This document shows, one piece after another, positions 1 through 8,542 of a DNA stretch of 64,000 bases (within the stretch, counting starts at the first letter, position 1; each line of letters starts with the position of its first letter). The DNA comes from Sphingomonas sp. Y38-1Y. GTDB taxonomy: Bacteria > Pseudomonadota > Alphaproteobacteria > Sphingomonadales > Sphingomonadaceae. Location of the stretch: assembly GCF_032391395.1 (NCBI RefSeq), contig NZ_CP135916.1, forward strand, positions 1,984,001-2,048,000. Direction: 5' to 3'. Position numbers and translations under genes: made by a program. The notes beneath the pieces are model-generated. The model was not told the origin of the DNA, did not search any database, and saw nothing but the letters and a program-made list of their open reading frames with translations.

Positions 1-1572
1 AAGGCGATCGCGATGATTCGGTCGGTCGCGCCGATGATGGAGGCGCATCACAACGTCGTCGTGTTGGACGAGGCGGTGGCATCGTCGGTGGTGCTGTCGC
101 AGCGTTATGTCCCCGCGCGGCAGTTGCCCGACAAGGCGGTGAGCCTGCTCGACACCGCGTGCGCGCGCGTCGCGGTGTCGCAGCACGCGACGCCCGCGCA
201 GGTCGAGGACCGCCGCCGCCGCGTCGAGCTGCTCGAGGTCGAGCGCGAGATCGTCGAGCGCGAGAAGGCGGGCCATTATCGCCGCGACGACCGGCTCGAG
301 AAGATCGACGAGGAACTGCTCGAGGCGCGCGCCGGGCTCGAGGCGATCGAGGGCAAGTGGGCGGCCGAGAAGGCGGCGTTCGAGGCGCTGAAGGCCGCGC
401 GAGATGCTTTGCGCGCCGAGGAAGCTGGTCCAGACGCGTCGCTCGCACTGGATGCCGCGCTCGACGCGATGCGCGACGCGCAAGGCGATTCACCGATGGT
501 GTTCGGCGTGGTCGATCAGGACGCGGTCGCCGCGGTCGTGGGCGACTGGACCGGCATCCCGATCGGGCGGATGGTCAAGGACGAGATCCAGTCGGTGCTG
601 ACCATCGCCGACAAGCTGAAGTCGCGCGTCGTCGGCCAGGATCACGCGATGGACGCGCTCGCCAAGCGCATCCAGACCAGCCGTGCCAAGCTCGACAACC
701 CGAACAAGCCCGTCGGCGTTTTCATGCTGTGCGGTCCCTCCGGCGTCGGCAAGACGGAGACGGCGCACGCGCTTTCCGAGCTGCTGTTCAGCGGCGACGA
801 GTCGATGATCGTCATCAACATGAGCGAGTTCCAGGAGGCGCACACCGTCTCGACGCTGAAGGGCGCGCCGGCGGGCTATGTCGGCTACGGCCAGGGCGGC
901 GTGCTGACCGAGGCGGTGCGGCGGCGGCCCTATTCGGTGGTCCTGCTCGACGAGGTCGAGAAGGCGCACCCGGACGTCCACGAGATGTTCTTCCAGGTGT
1001 TCGACAAGGGGTTCATGAACGACAGCGAGGGCCGTCACATCGACTTCAAGAACACCGTCATCCTGCTCACCTCCAACGTCGGCACTGACCTCGTCATGTC
1101 GATGAGCGAGGACGAGGAGATGAAGCCGGAGCCCGAAGCGCTGGCGACGGCGCTGCGGCCCGAACTGCTCAAGGTCTTCCCGCCGGCGCTGCTCGGCCGC
1201 CTGCTCGTCCTCCCCTACTATCCGCTCAGCCCCACGATGCTGGGCGGTATCGTCCGGCTCCAGCTCGACCGCATCCGCAAGCGGATCGCGGAGAACCATA
1301 AGATTGCGTTCAGCTATGGCGACGACGTCGTCGACCTGATCGTTTCGCGCTGTAAAGAGGTGGCATCGGGCGGGCGCATGATCGACGCAATCCTGACCAA
1401 CACGATGCTCCCCGAAATGTCGATCGCCCTGCTCGAACGGCAGATGGCGGGCGCCGAAGTCGCGGCGATCGACGTCTCGGTCGAGGGGCAGGGCTTCCGC
1501 TACGACTTCCGCGGGAAGGATGCGGCGCCGGAGGCGGTGGAGATGCTGATCGCCGAACCGGCGGCGGAGTAG
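1..1572 (+). CDS. clpV: Type VI secretion AAA+ ATPase ClpV/TssH (5' end outside the window)
   Basis: C-terminal ~523 residues of the ATPase that disassembles contracted T6SS sheaths in the cytoplasm. The open frame runs in from base 1, so the true start lies upstream; the family is usually about 870-900 residues. Visible parts are the end of the first AAA+ module, a coiled-coil middle region rich in Glu/Arg, and a complete second module with Walker A GPSGVGKT (bases 733-756), Walker B VVLLDEVEKAH and the C-terminal small domain. The QVFDKGFMNDSEGRHIDFKNT-like stretch (20 residues shown in part) and GYGQGGVLTEAVRRRPYSV match ClpV rather than the heat-shock disaggregase ClpB. Four bases separate its stop from the methyltransferase start, so the two are co-transcribed. 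No other T6SS gene is visible here. Confidence 0.9.
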   Translation, partial: KAIAMIRSVAPMMEAHHNVVVLDEAVASSVVLSQRYVPARQLPDKAVSLLDTACARVAVSQHATPAQVEDRRRRVELLEVEREIVEREKAGHYRRDDRLEKIDEELLEARAGLEAIEGKWAAEKAAFEALKAARDALRAEEAGPDASLALDAALDAMRDAQGDSPMVFGVVDQDAVAAVVGDWTGIPIGRMVKDEIQSVLTIADKLKSRVVGQDHAMDALAKRIQTSRAKLDNPNKPVGVFMLCGPSGVGKTETAHALSELLFSGDESMIVINMSEFQEAHTVSTLKGAPAGYVGYGQGGVLTEAVRRRPYSVVLLDEVEKAHPDVHEMFFQVFDKGFMNDSEGRHIDFKNTVILLTSNVGTDLVMSMSEDEEMKPEPEALATALRPELLKVFPPALLGRLLVLPYYPLSPTMLGGIVRLQLDRIRKRIAENHKIAFSYGDDVVDLIVSRCKEVASGGRMIDAILTNTMLPEMSIALLERQMAGAEVAAIDVSVEGQGFRYDFRGKDAAPEAVEMLIAEPAAE

Positions 1573-1575
1573 GCG

Positions 1576-2988
1576 GTGCACGCCCCCACTTCCTACGACG
1601 AAGTCGCCTATGTCACGGCGATCTTTCAGCAGGCGACGGCCGAGCGGGCGGCGGTGATCGCGCGGGCGGCGGGGTTCGATGCGGCGCCGGTTGAGACCGC
1701 GCGGGTGCTGGAGGTGGGGTGCGGCGATGCGCTCAACCTGTTGGCGATGGCGGCGGCGGCGCCGGCGGGTGACTATGTCGGCTTCGATCTGGCGCCGACG
1801 GCGATCGCCAGGGGGCAGGCGTTAGCGGCGGCGGCGGGGCTGGGCCAGGTCCGGCTGGAGGTGCTCGACATCCTCGATGCCGCCGACGCGCTCGAGGGCG
1901 AGTTCGACTATATCGTCGCGCATGGCGTGCATGCGTGGGTGCCGCCGCACGTCCGCGCGGCGCTGGTGGCGCTGGTCGGGGCGAAGCTGTCGGCGCGAGG
2001 CGTCGCGTTCCTGAGCTACAATGCGCTTCCCGGCGGGCACTTTCGCCGGGCCGTCCGCGACCGCTTGCTCCACGCGCTCGAAGGCGTAGAGGGACGGCAG
2101 GCGCAAGCCGAGCGCGCGGCGGCGTTGCTGGACGCGATCGTCGCGGAGCAGTCGGCGAGCGACAACCCGTACCGCGCGGCGATGCGCGAGGCGGCGGCGG
2201 GCATGCGCGCGAAGCCGTGGAACGTCCTCGCGCATGACGAGCTTGGCGGCGAGTGGCACCCGCAGGCGCTGTCCGACGTGGTGGCGGAGGCAGCCGCGAA
2301 CGGGCTCGCCTATCTGGGCGATGCGGGCGCAGGGCAGTTCGACGACGCGTTCCTGCCCGACGATGTCGCACCGGAGCCGGACACGGACGCGCAGCTCGTC
2401 CGCTTGCTTCAGGCGGGCGACGATGCGCGACCCTGCTTCTTTCGCAACTCGCTGTTCGTGCGCACCGGGGCGAAGCTATCTCGGCGCATCGACCATGAGG
2501 CGGTGCGCGGCCTCTATGCCTCGACCCGCGCCGAGCGGATCGGCGAGACGAGCTTTCGCAACGATCGCGATGCGTTCGAGATCAAGGATGCGGCGCTGGT
2601 CGCCATCCTGACGCGGCTGGTCGAGGCGCGGCCGGCGCGGATCGCGGTGCGCGAACTGGTCAGCGACGACCTTCGCACGCTGGCGCTGTTCGAGATGGCG
2701 AGCGCGGGGTTGATCTCGCTGCACACGCTGCCGGGTGAGGCGCCGTCCAGCCTGCCCGAGCGACCCCGCGCCGGCCCGCTGGTGGCCGCTTTGCTCGCGG
2801 AAGGCATGACGCGGCTGGTCACGCCCGACCACCAGATGATCGAAGTCGCCGAGGAGGCGCCGCGGCGGCTGCTGATGGCGCTCGACGGGCTGCGCGGGCC
2901 GGAGGCGCTGGCGCGCGACCTGGCGCTGGACGCGGCTGAGGTCGGCGAGATGCTCGCGGCGCTGCATCGCTTCGGCTTGGTCGTCTGA
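1576..2988 (+). CDS. SAM-dependent methyltransferase with methyltransferase regulatory domain
   Basis: A 470-residue class I methyltransferase starting at GTG 1576, three bases after the clpV stop. SAM-binding motif I is VLEVGCGDALNLLA (about residues 44-57), followed by GDYVGFDLAP (motif II region) and FLSYNALPGGHFRRAVRD. The middle 150-200 residues resemble the 'methyltransferase regulatory domain' found in bacterial protein-lysine methyltransferases such as rickettsial PKMT1, and the last ~90 residues look like a small winged-helix-like C-terminal domain. The substrate is unknown. Its position suggests it modifies something made or exported with the T6SS, but that is inference only. No signal peptide is present, so it acts in the cytoplasm. 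Confidence 0.8.
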   Translation: MHAPTSYDEVAYVTAIFQQATAERAAVIARAAGFDAAPVETARVLEVGCGDALNLLAMAAAAPAGDYVGFDLAPTAIARGQALAAAAGLGQVRLEVLDILDAADALEGEFDYIVAHGVHAWVPPHVRAALVALVGAKLSARGVAFLSYNALPGGHFRRAVRDRLLHALEGVEGRQAQAERAAALLDAIVAEQSASDNPYRAAMREAAAGMRAKPWNVLAHDELGGEWHPQALSDVVAEAAANGLAYLGDAGAGQFDDAFLPDDVAPEPDTDAQLVRLLQAGDDARPCFFRNSLFVRTGAKLSRRIDHEAVRGLYASTRAERIGETSFRNDRDAFEIKDAALVAILTRLVEARPARIAVRELVSDDLRTLALFEMASAGLISLHTLPGEAPSSLPERPRAGPLVAALLAEGMTRLVTPDHQMIEVAEEAPRRLLMALDGLRGPEALARDLALDAAEVGEMLAALHRFGLVV

Positions 2989-3012
2989 AGCGTTGAAGCG
3001 GGCAGGGGCGCT

Positions 3013-3738
3013 GTGGCAATCGAGCGTTCGATGATCGCCGCCACCGATGCCGCGCAGCTGCGCGACCGCCCGTTCCGCTATTTCGACTTCGTCATGGCGG
3101 CGTTCGTCGTCGTGCTGGTCCTGTCGAACGTCATTGGCGCGGCGAAGCTGTCGTCGGTCGGCGGCTTCGTATTCGGGGCGGGCATCCTGTTCTTTCCGAT
3201 CAGCTATGTCATCGGCGACGTGCTGACCGAGGTCTACGGCTATGCCCGCGCGCGGCGCTGCATCTGGGCGGGCTTCGGAGCGCTCCTGTTCCTGGCGCTG
3301 ATGAGCTGGGTGGTCGTCAGCCTGCCACCGGCGGACGGCTGGTCCGGGCAGTCGGCGTACGAGGCGGTGTTCGGCCAGGTGTGGCGCATCGTCATCGCCT
3401 CGATCGCGGCCTTTTGGGCGGGCGAGTTCGTCAACAGCTTCGTGCTGGCCCGGCTCAAGATCCTGACCGCGGGCAAGCATCTCTGGTCGCGGACGATCGG
3501 GTCGACGGTGGTGGGGCAGGCGGTCGACAGCCTGATCTTCTATCCCGTCGCGTTCCTGGGCGTGTGGACGACCGAGCAGGTGCTGACGGTGATGGTCACC
3601 AACTGGGCGATGAAGGTGGCGTGGGAAGTGATTCTGACGCCCGCGACCTATTGGATCGTCGGCACGCTGAAGCGCGCGGAGGGGGTGGACGTGTTCGACC
3701 GGGGGACCGCGTTCACGCCGTTCCGGACGCGGGTTTGA
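3013..3738 (+). CDS. yhhQ: Queuosine precursor transporter (YhhQ/VUT family)
   Basis: Inner-membrane protein of 241 residues with about six hydrophobic segments. It resembles the YhhQ (DUF165/VUT) family, which imports queuosine precursors for tRNA modification. Typical family stretches are seen: VLSNVIGAAK near the N-terminus, FPISYVIGDVLTEVYGY in the second helix region, AFWAGEFVNSF, and GQAVDSLIFYPVAF. The chosen start is GTG 3013; ATG 3031 is an alternative six codons in. It is 24 bases past the methyltransferase stop and could share its transcript. It converges with purQ across a long inverted repeat. Confidence 0.9.
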   Translation: MAIERSMIAATDAAQLRDRPFRYFDFVMAAFVVVLVLSNVIGAAKLSSVGGFVFGAGILFFPISYVIGDVLTEVYGYARARRCIWAGFGALLFLALMSWVVVSLPPADGWSGQSAYEAVFGQVWRIVIASIAAFWAGEFVNSFVLARLKILTAGKHLWSRTIGSTVVGQAVDSLIFYPVAFLGVWTTEQVLTVMVTNWAMKVAWEVILTPATYWIVGTLKRAEGVDVFDRGTAFTPFRTRV

Positions 3739-3744
3739 CCCTCT

Positions 3745-3828
3745 CCAGCGTTCGTTTCGAGCGCAGTCGAGAAACAGAGGTCTCGCGCTGAGTCAGCGTT
3801 TCTCGACTTCGCTCGAAACGAACGCTGG
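3745..3828. repeat. Inverted repeat between convergent yhhQ and purQ
   Basis: Two 31-base arms at 3745-3775 and 3798-3828 are complementary except for one position, with a 22-base spacer. The arm core contains CGTTTCGAGCGCAGTCGAG. The element fills the 96-base gap between two converging stop codons and probably works as a bidirectional transcription barrier or is a dispersed palindromic element. There is no T-run, so it is not a classical intrinsic terminator. Confidence 0.85.
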
Positions 3829-3834
3829 TTGGGC

Positions 3835-4500
3835 TTAGGCGACCGCCTTCACCAGCCCCTCGAACAACCGCCGTCCATCCGTGCCGCCATGCGCGGTCTC
3901 GATCCGCCGCTCGGGGTGGGGCATCAGGCCGAGCACGTTTCCGCGATCGTTGAGCAGGCCGGCGATGCCGCGGGCGGAACCGTTGACGTCCTCGACGTAA
4001 CGGAACGCCACGCGGCCTTCGCCTTCGAGCCGGTCGAGCGTCGCATCGTCGGCGAAGTAATTGCCGTCATGGTGCGCGACCGGGACGCGGATCGTCTCGC
4101 CGCTCTCATAGCCGCGAGTGAAGTCAGACTGGTCGTTGCCGACGATCAGGTCGACGTCGCGGCAGACGAAGTCGAGCCGCTTGTTGCGCATCAGCGCACC
4201 GGGCAGCAGGCCGATCTCGGTCAGGATCTGGAAGCCGTTGCAGATGCCGATCACCGGCACCCCGCGCTCGGCTGCGGTCACGACGCTGCGCACCACCGGC
4301 GATCGCGCGGCGATCGCGCCGCAGCGGAGATAATCGCCATAGGAGAAGCCGCCGGGCAGCGCGATCAGGTCGGTGCCCGCGGGCAGGTCGCTGTCGCCAT
4401 GCCAGACCATCGCAGGCGCCTGGCCGGTCACCTGATCGAGCGCGACCGCGACGTCGCGGTCGCAGTTGGAGCCCGGAAAGACGATGACCGCCGACTTCAT
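3835..4500 (-). CDS. purQ: Phosphoribosylformylglycinamidine synthase subunit PurQ (glutaminase)
   Basis: Class I glutamine amidotransferase subunit (221 residues) that supplies ammonia for FGAM synthesis in purine biosynthesis. The start is ATG 4500, giving [16 protein letters not shown], the usual PurQ N-terminus; a longer frame exists but lacks family similarity. The nucleophile elbow is [11 protein letters not shown], and the catalytic His-Glu pair is in LMPHPERR near the C-terminus. The purS stop overlaps the purQ start by four bases (ATGA), so they are translationally coupled. PurL is not adjacent in this window. Confidence 0.96.
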   Translation of the reverse strand: MKSAVIVFPGSNCDRDVAVALDQVTGQAPAMVWHGDSDLPAGTDLIALPGGFSYGDYLRCGAIAARSPVVRSVVTAAERGVPVIGICNGFQILTEIGLLPGALMRNKRLDFVCRDVDLIVGNDQSDFTRGYESGETIRVPVAHHDGNYFADDATLDRLEGEGRVAFRYVEDVNGSARGIAGLLNDRGNVLGLMPHPERRIETAHGGTDGRRLFEGLVKAVA

Positions 4501-4730
4501 GCCGCGCGCTCGACCCGGTAATTCTCGATCACGGTGTTGGCGAGCAGCTTCTCGCACATCTCGCCGATCGCCGCGTCGCTGGTGCCCTCGGCCACGTCGA
4601 GCTCGAAGATCTTGCCCGCGCGCACGTCGGCGACGCCGTCGAAGCCAAGCGAGCCCAGCGCGTGCTGGATCGCCTTGCCCTGCGGATCGAGCACGCCGGG
4701 CTTGAGGGTCACGACGACGCGGAGTTTCAT
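4497..4730 (-). CDS. purS: Phosphoribosylformylglycinamidine synthase subunit PurS
   Basis: Small 77-residue bridging subunit of the three-part FGAM synthase (PurS-PurQ-PurL). The start at ATG 4730 gives [20 protein letters not shown], the typical PurS opening; an in-frame ATG three codons upstream (4739) is possible. The ending [10 protein letters not shown] is conserved in the family. It overlaps purQ by four bases. It is separated from the upstream Slam-like gene by about 75 bases with no clear terminator. Confidence 0.95.
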   Translation of the reverse strand: MKLRVVVTLKPGVLDPQGKAIQHALGSLGFDGVADVRAGKIFELDVAEGTSDAAIGEMCEKLLANTVIENYRVERAA

Positions 4731-4805
4731 GTGCGGCATTCCATGGCAGCGGTCTGGGATGCCGTCGCTATGGCGCGTGGGGCGCTTGGCTGCAACCCGC
4801 GCGCG

Positions 4806-6197
4806 TCAGAAGTAGCGAGCGAGCGCGAAGGTGAAGCGGCTGCGCTTGTTGTCGTAGATGCTGACCGGCGTCGCAATCCGGGTATAGGCGTAGCTGACCT
4901 GCGGCGAGAAGCCGAGGAAGCGCAGCTTGCGATAGCCGAGCGTCGCGCGGCCGACGAGGCGCCAGTCGCGGCGCGGCTCGGCCGAGAAGAACTGGATCGG
5001 CGCATCGAACAATGCTCGCGAAACGGTGCCGGAGACGCCGAAGTTGATGCCGAGTGGCAACTCGCCGCCAAGGCCCAGCGTGCCGCCAAGCTCGCGGTTC
5101 GACCACGCGCGGTCCCCCAGCCAGTCGCGGCGCGCGAACAGACCGCCCGAGGCGACGAGCGTGCGCGAAATGCCGCGCTCGTAGGTCGCGTAGAGCCCGC
5201 CCTGCCAGCCGCTGAACGCGTCGTCGAAGCGCGCATCGGTGCGTCGCATGTCGAGCTGAAGGCCGAGGCGTGCGCGCGGTCCCGCCTGGGTCTGTGCGCC
5301 GACGCGAAGGCCGCCCTGGCGGGTCAGCAGGTCGCCGCCGAACCAGCGCTGGGCGCCGATCGCCTGGAGCGAGACGCTGGCGATCTGGCCGAGGCGAATT
5401 TCGGGGCCGACTGCCAGTTGCGCGGAATAATCGTCGTAATCACTGCCGGCATAGTTGGTGCCCGCGGTATCGACATCGACGAGCATCGACATCTGCCGCG
5501 CAATCGGCAGGCGGAGGCCGGCGGAGACGGTGGCAGTCTGGCCGGTGCCCGACTTGGCCTTGGCCTCTTCGTTCAGCTCCAGCGGGATCTCGACGTCGCC
5601 GAAGCGGGCGATGATCGTGTCGACGCTGGTCGCGTTGTTGATGTTGGTATCGGGCGCCAGGCCGAATGAGAAGTCGAACCGCCAAGCGCGCTGCTGGCGG
5701 ATGACGTCGCGGACGGTGCGGATCGTGCGCGCGACATCGGGGGTGAGGTCGCCCGACTGTTCGGCCATGCGGAACTGGCGGTCGGCGGCCTGCCGCTCAC
5801 CGAGCTGGAACATCGTCGAGGCGAGTTCGAGCCGCACGCGGGTCTGCGCCGGATCGTTGGCGAGGATCGCCTTGTACTGCTCCGCGGCACCGCGCAGGTC
5901 GCCGGTCTGCTGCGCGACATAGGCCGAGAGAAAGCGGGTCTGGAAGTCGTAGCCGGGCGCCTGGCGAAGCGCCTCGATCAGCGGGCGCGCTTCGTCGAAC
6001 TTCTTGGCGGACACCAGCCGCTCGACATGACCGAGAAGCTGCGATGCGGTCAGCTTCACCTCGCAGCGGCCGGCCGCGCACTCCGGCGTTCCGCTGGGCG
6101 CCGCGACCGGCGGCGGAGCGATGTCGTCGCTCGCGGCGGCAGGCAGGCTGGTGCCCGCCGCGACGAGCGCGACGATCAGGGACAGGATGGCGCGCAT
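4806..6197 (-). CDS. Slam-like outer-membrane surface lipoprotein assembly modifier
   Basis: Exported protein of 463 residues. ATG 6197 was chosen because it begins a clean signal peptide (MRAILSLIVALVAAGTS, cleavage near residue 22); the longer open frame upstream is low-complexity shadow sequence. Residues ~50-150 form TPR-like helices (VRLELASTMFQLGERQAADR). From about residue 171 the chain alternates like a beta-barrel and ends in aromatic ALARYF, typical of outer-membrane insertion. TPR plus C-terminal barrel is the architecture of Slam proteins, which move lipoproteins such as TbpB to the cell surface. The gene lies 28 bases behind a TbpB-like lipoprotein gene, which strongly supports this reading. 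A generic TPR porin is the alternative. Confidence 0.75.
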   Translation of the reverse strand: MRAILSLIVALVAAGTSLPAAASDDIAPPPVAAPSGTPECAAGRCEVKLTASQLLGHVERLVSAKKFDEARPLIEALRQAPGYDFQTRFLSAYVAQQTGDLRGAAEQYKAILANDPAQTRVRLELASTMFQLGERQAADRQFRMAEQSGDLTPDVARTIRTVRDVIRQQRAWRFDFSFGLAPDTNINNATSVDTIIARFGDVEIPLELNEEAKAKSGTGQTATVSAGLRLPIARQMSMLVDVDTAGTNYAGSDYDDYSAQLAVGPEIRLGQIASVSLQAIGAQRWFGGDLLTRQGGLRVGAQTQAGPRARLGLQLDMRRTDARFDDAFSGWQGGLYATYERGISRTLVASGGLFARRDWLGDRAWSNRELGGTLGLGGELPLGINFGVSGTVSRALFDAPIQFFSAEPRRDWRLVGRATLGYRKLRFLGFSPQVSYAYTRIATPVSIYDNKRSRFTFALARYF

Positions 6198-6225
6198 CGG
6201 CCTGAAAGTCCGGTGGATCGGTAGA

Positions 6226-7476
6226 TTACTTCTTCGCGCCGGTGAAGGCGCCGAGGATGTCGACGCGCTGGTCCGGAACGCCGCCGACGATGCGGAAGCT
6301 GCCGCCGACATTGACCGCGTTCGGGCCATAGAAGCCGCCGTCGATCGAGTTGGCACCGGCGGTCGAGTTGCCGGCGTTGACGGGGGCGAAGATCGGCACG
6401 GGCTGGCCCGACGTCGAGCGCGAGAAGGACGCGCTCGCAAAGGCGCCGGTGAAACCGCCGGTGCGCGTCAGATCGATCTTGCCCGAGCCCTCTGCCGTGA
6501 AAGTGGCGCCGGAGGGCACGCCGACGAAGCTGTCACCGATGATCTGGCCGCCGTAATTGGCTGCGGAAACGGTGCCGTTGAGCAGGATCGACATGGTCGA
6601 CGCGGTGAAGTCGAACTTCAGCTCGCTCGTGCCCGTGATCCACTGGAAGTAGGTGGGAAAGCGCGCACTGTCGAGCGAGGTGTTCGACACCATCGTCGCA
6701 AGCATGCCGCCGGTGAAGGTCGCCTGACCCGACAGCGGGATCTGCGTGCGGCCCGTCGCCTCACCGAACACGAACGCGCCGCGCTCAAAAATCGATTCCG
6801 ACTGGGCGGTGTTCGCGAGCGGGTTTGACGTGGGGCTGAACGCGTTCCGGACATAGCCGGCGAGCGATACGTACTTGGTCTGCGAACCCGGCCGCTGGTA
6901 GAAGAAGGTGACGGCGTCGACACGCTCGGTCGAAGAGGCGGGGCCGACGCCCTCCAGATAGTTGAAGTCGGTCAGGTTGGTCGGCGTGCCCCATTGCGGA
7001 TTGGCGACGCCGCCATAGTCGGTGCGGTGCGCCGGATCCTGGAAACGATAATCAGTGAGGTTCACGTTGGCGGCGCTGTCCGCCAGCGTGATCGTGAAAA
7101 TTCCGTCGCGGGGATTGTAGCTGACTTGGCCTGAAGGCGCGCGAACGGTCGCCGAGTTGCCGGCGTAGAGCACGGGACCCTCGACGCCTTCGACACCGCT
7201 TTCGGTGACGTTGAGCGCATGGAGGCCGCCGAGCGCCTGGAAGCTGGTGGTCGCGCCCACGTCGAGGAAGTTCGCTGCGGTGGGCGTCGGGGTGGGGGCG
7301 GTACTCGTGCCGCCGCCGACGCCGCCGCCATTGCCGCCCGTCCCGCCACCGGTCGAGCCGGTGCCGCCGGTCGAGCCGGTCGGCGGTGCGATGCTGCCGG
7401 CCGTTTGCGCATCGGTGCCGCCGCCGCCGCACGCGGCAAGCGCCAAGAGCGGCAGCGCCGCGAACCACTTACGCAT
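6226..7476 (-). CDS. TbpB-like surface lipoprotein, probable Slam substrate
   Basis: Lipoprotein of 416 residues. The N-terminus MRKWFAALPLLALAAC has a lipobox with the acylated cysteine at residue 16, followed by a Gly/Thr/Pro linker of about 50 residues. The C-terminal part (about 300-416) has short beta-strands ending in Gly-rich turns (FVGVPSG, GKIDLT, GGFYGPNAVNVGGSFRIVGG), as in the barrel domain of transferrin-binding-protein-B-like lipoproteins. Start ATG 7476 is preceded by a strong GGGGAGAA ribosome binding site. It is the first gene of a two-gene operon with the Slam-like gene. The ligand is unknown; there is no TbpA-type receptor beside it. Confidence 0.72.
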   Translation of the reverse strand: MRKWFAALPLLALAACGGGGTDAQTAGSIAPPTGSTGGTGSTGGGTGGNGGGVGGGTSTAPTPTPTAANFLDVGATTSFQALGGLHALNVTESGVEGVEGPVLYAGNSATVRAPSGQVSYNPRDGIFTITLADSAANVNLTDYRFQDPAHRTDYGGVANPQWGTPTNLTDFNYLEGVGPASSTERVDAVTFFYQRPGSQTKYVSLAGYVRNAFSPTSNPLANTAQSESIFERGAFVFGEATGRTQIPLSGQATFTGGMLATMVSNTSLDSARFPTYFQWITGTSELKFDFTASTMSILLNGTVSAANYGGQIIGDSFVGVPSGATFTAEGSGKIDLTRTGGFTGAFASASFSRSTSGQPVPIFAPVNAGNSTAGANSIDGGFYGPNAVNVGGSFRIVGGVPDQRVDILGAFTGAKK

Positions 7477-7526
7477 CGAATTCTCCCCGGTCCCCTGAAG
7501 GTCGAGAAGCGCGATAAAGAGAGAAG

Positions 7527-7542
7527 GTTAAAACCCGCTAAA
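7527..7542 (-). promoter_or_regulatory. Possible CtrA-type site upstream of the TbpB-like gene
   Basis: Read on the minus strand the bases are TTTAGCGGGTTTTAAC, one mismatch from the CtrA consensus TTAA-N7-TTAAC. It lies about 50 bases before the lipoprotein start in a divergent intergenic region. Such short motifs occur by chance, so support is weak; similar sites are seen upstream of two genes near 39 kb. Confidence 0.25.
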
Positions 7543-7619
7543 GACGAGGCCGCTTCGTCCGCGCCCGGCGACAGGTTACGATCCGGCCGAACTCATGATT
7601 CGCCGGAGAGATCAACGCC

Positions 7620-8495
7620 ATGACCGACCTTCGCCGACGCGCCATCGATCTTTACGACGACTTCACGCACGAGCATCGCGACCGGCGGCGACTGCTTGCC
7701 GAGATGACCGCGTTGGCGGGGAGTGTCGCGGCGGCCGAAGCGCTGATCGCGGTGGTCGCGGCGTCGCCTGCGGCGGCGCAGCAGATCGATCCGGCCGACA
7801 AGCGGCTGAGCACCACACGAGCGCCCGTTCCGACCGGCACGGGGGCGCCGCTCAACGCCTATTTCGCGGCCCCTCGATCCATGAAGGGCGTGCGCGGGGC
7901 GGTGATGGTGATCCACGAGAATCGCGGGCTGAACGCGCATATCGAGGATGTCGCGCGGCGCGTGGCGCTCGCCGGCTACATCGCGGTGGCGCCCGACTTC
8001 CTGACCCCGGCTGGCGGCACGCCCGCCGATCCCGATCAGGCACGCGAACTGATCGGCAAGCTGGACCTCGCCCAGACCGTCGCCGCCGCCACCGGCGCAG
8101 TAAAGGCGATGCGCGAGCGTGACGGGCGGCGGATGAAGGTGGGGATCGTCGGCTTCTGCTGGGGCGGGGCGATGGTCAACCGCGTCGCGGTGGGGGCAGG
8201 ATCGGCGCTCGACGCGGCGGTGAGCTACTACGGACCTGCGCCCGACCCGGCCGAAGCGCCGAAGGTCGGCGCGTCGATCATCCTCCAGCTTGCCGGCAAT
8301 GACGCGCGGGTCAACGGGACTGCGAAGCCGTGGGGCGCGGCGCTGAAGGCGGCGGGCAAGGACGTGGCCGTGTACGAGTATCCGGGCGTCGAGCACGCGT
8401 TCAACAACGACACTTCGGTCGAGCGCTACAATGCCGAGGCCGCGAAGCTCGCCTGGTCTCGAACAATGGCGTTGTTCAAGCGGAAGCTGGCTTGA
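7620..8495 (+). CDS. Dienelactone hydrolase family protein, probably exported
   Basis: Alpha/beta hydrolase of 291 residues related to carboxymethylenebutenolidase. The Cys-Asp-His triad is visible as C180 in GFCWGG, D228 in LAGNDARVN and H259 in GVEHAFNND. Residues ~20-52 hold an Arg-rich start (RDRRRLLAEM) followed by a long hydrophobic Ala-rich run ending ASPAAAQ, which looks like a Tat-type or other signal sequence. The enzyme therefore probably acts in the periplasm. The start is ATG 7620. It may act on lactones or related esters; the natural substrate cannot be told from sequence. Confidence 0.88.
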   Translation: MTDLRRRAIDLYDDFTHEHRDRRRLLAEMTALAGSVAAAEALIAVVAASPAAAQQIDPADKRLSTTRAPVPTGTGAPLNAYFAAPRSMKGVRGAVMVIHENRGLNAHIEDVARRVALAGYIAVAPDFLTPAGGTPADPDQARELIGKLDLAQTVAAATGAVKAMRERDGRRMKVGIVGFCWGGAMVNRVAVGAGSALDAAVSYYGPAPDPAEAPKVGASIILQLAGNDARVNGTAKPWGAALKAAGKDVAVYEYPGVEHAFNNDTSVERYNAEAAKLAWSRTMALFKRKLA

Positions 8496-8542
8496 CGCCG
8501 TTCTGAGTTCGTGTTTCGTTCTCACCGAAACGGGAGGAAGAC

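Noticed and set aside
1..1572. ClpB disaggregase as the identity of the first gene
   Set aside because: The second-module residues (FQEAHTVSTL, VLTEAVRRRPYSVV, VFDKGFMND) fit ClpV/TssH better; a methyltransferase follows rather than chaperone genes.
490..1581. Minus-strand frame opposite clpV (363 codons)
   Set aside because: Composition mirrors clpV codons and no motif is seen.
4500..4557. 19-codon N-terminal extension of purQ
   Set aside because: It lies within purS and is not family-like; ATG 4500 matches the PurQ N-terminus exactly.
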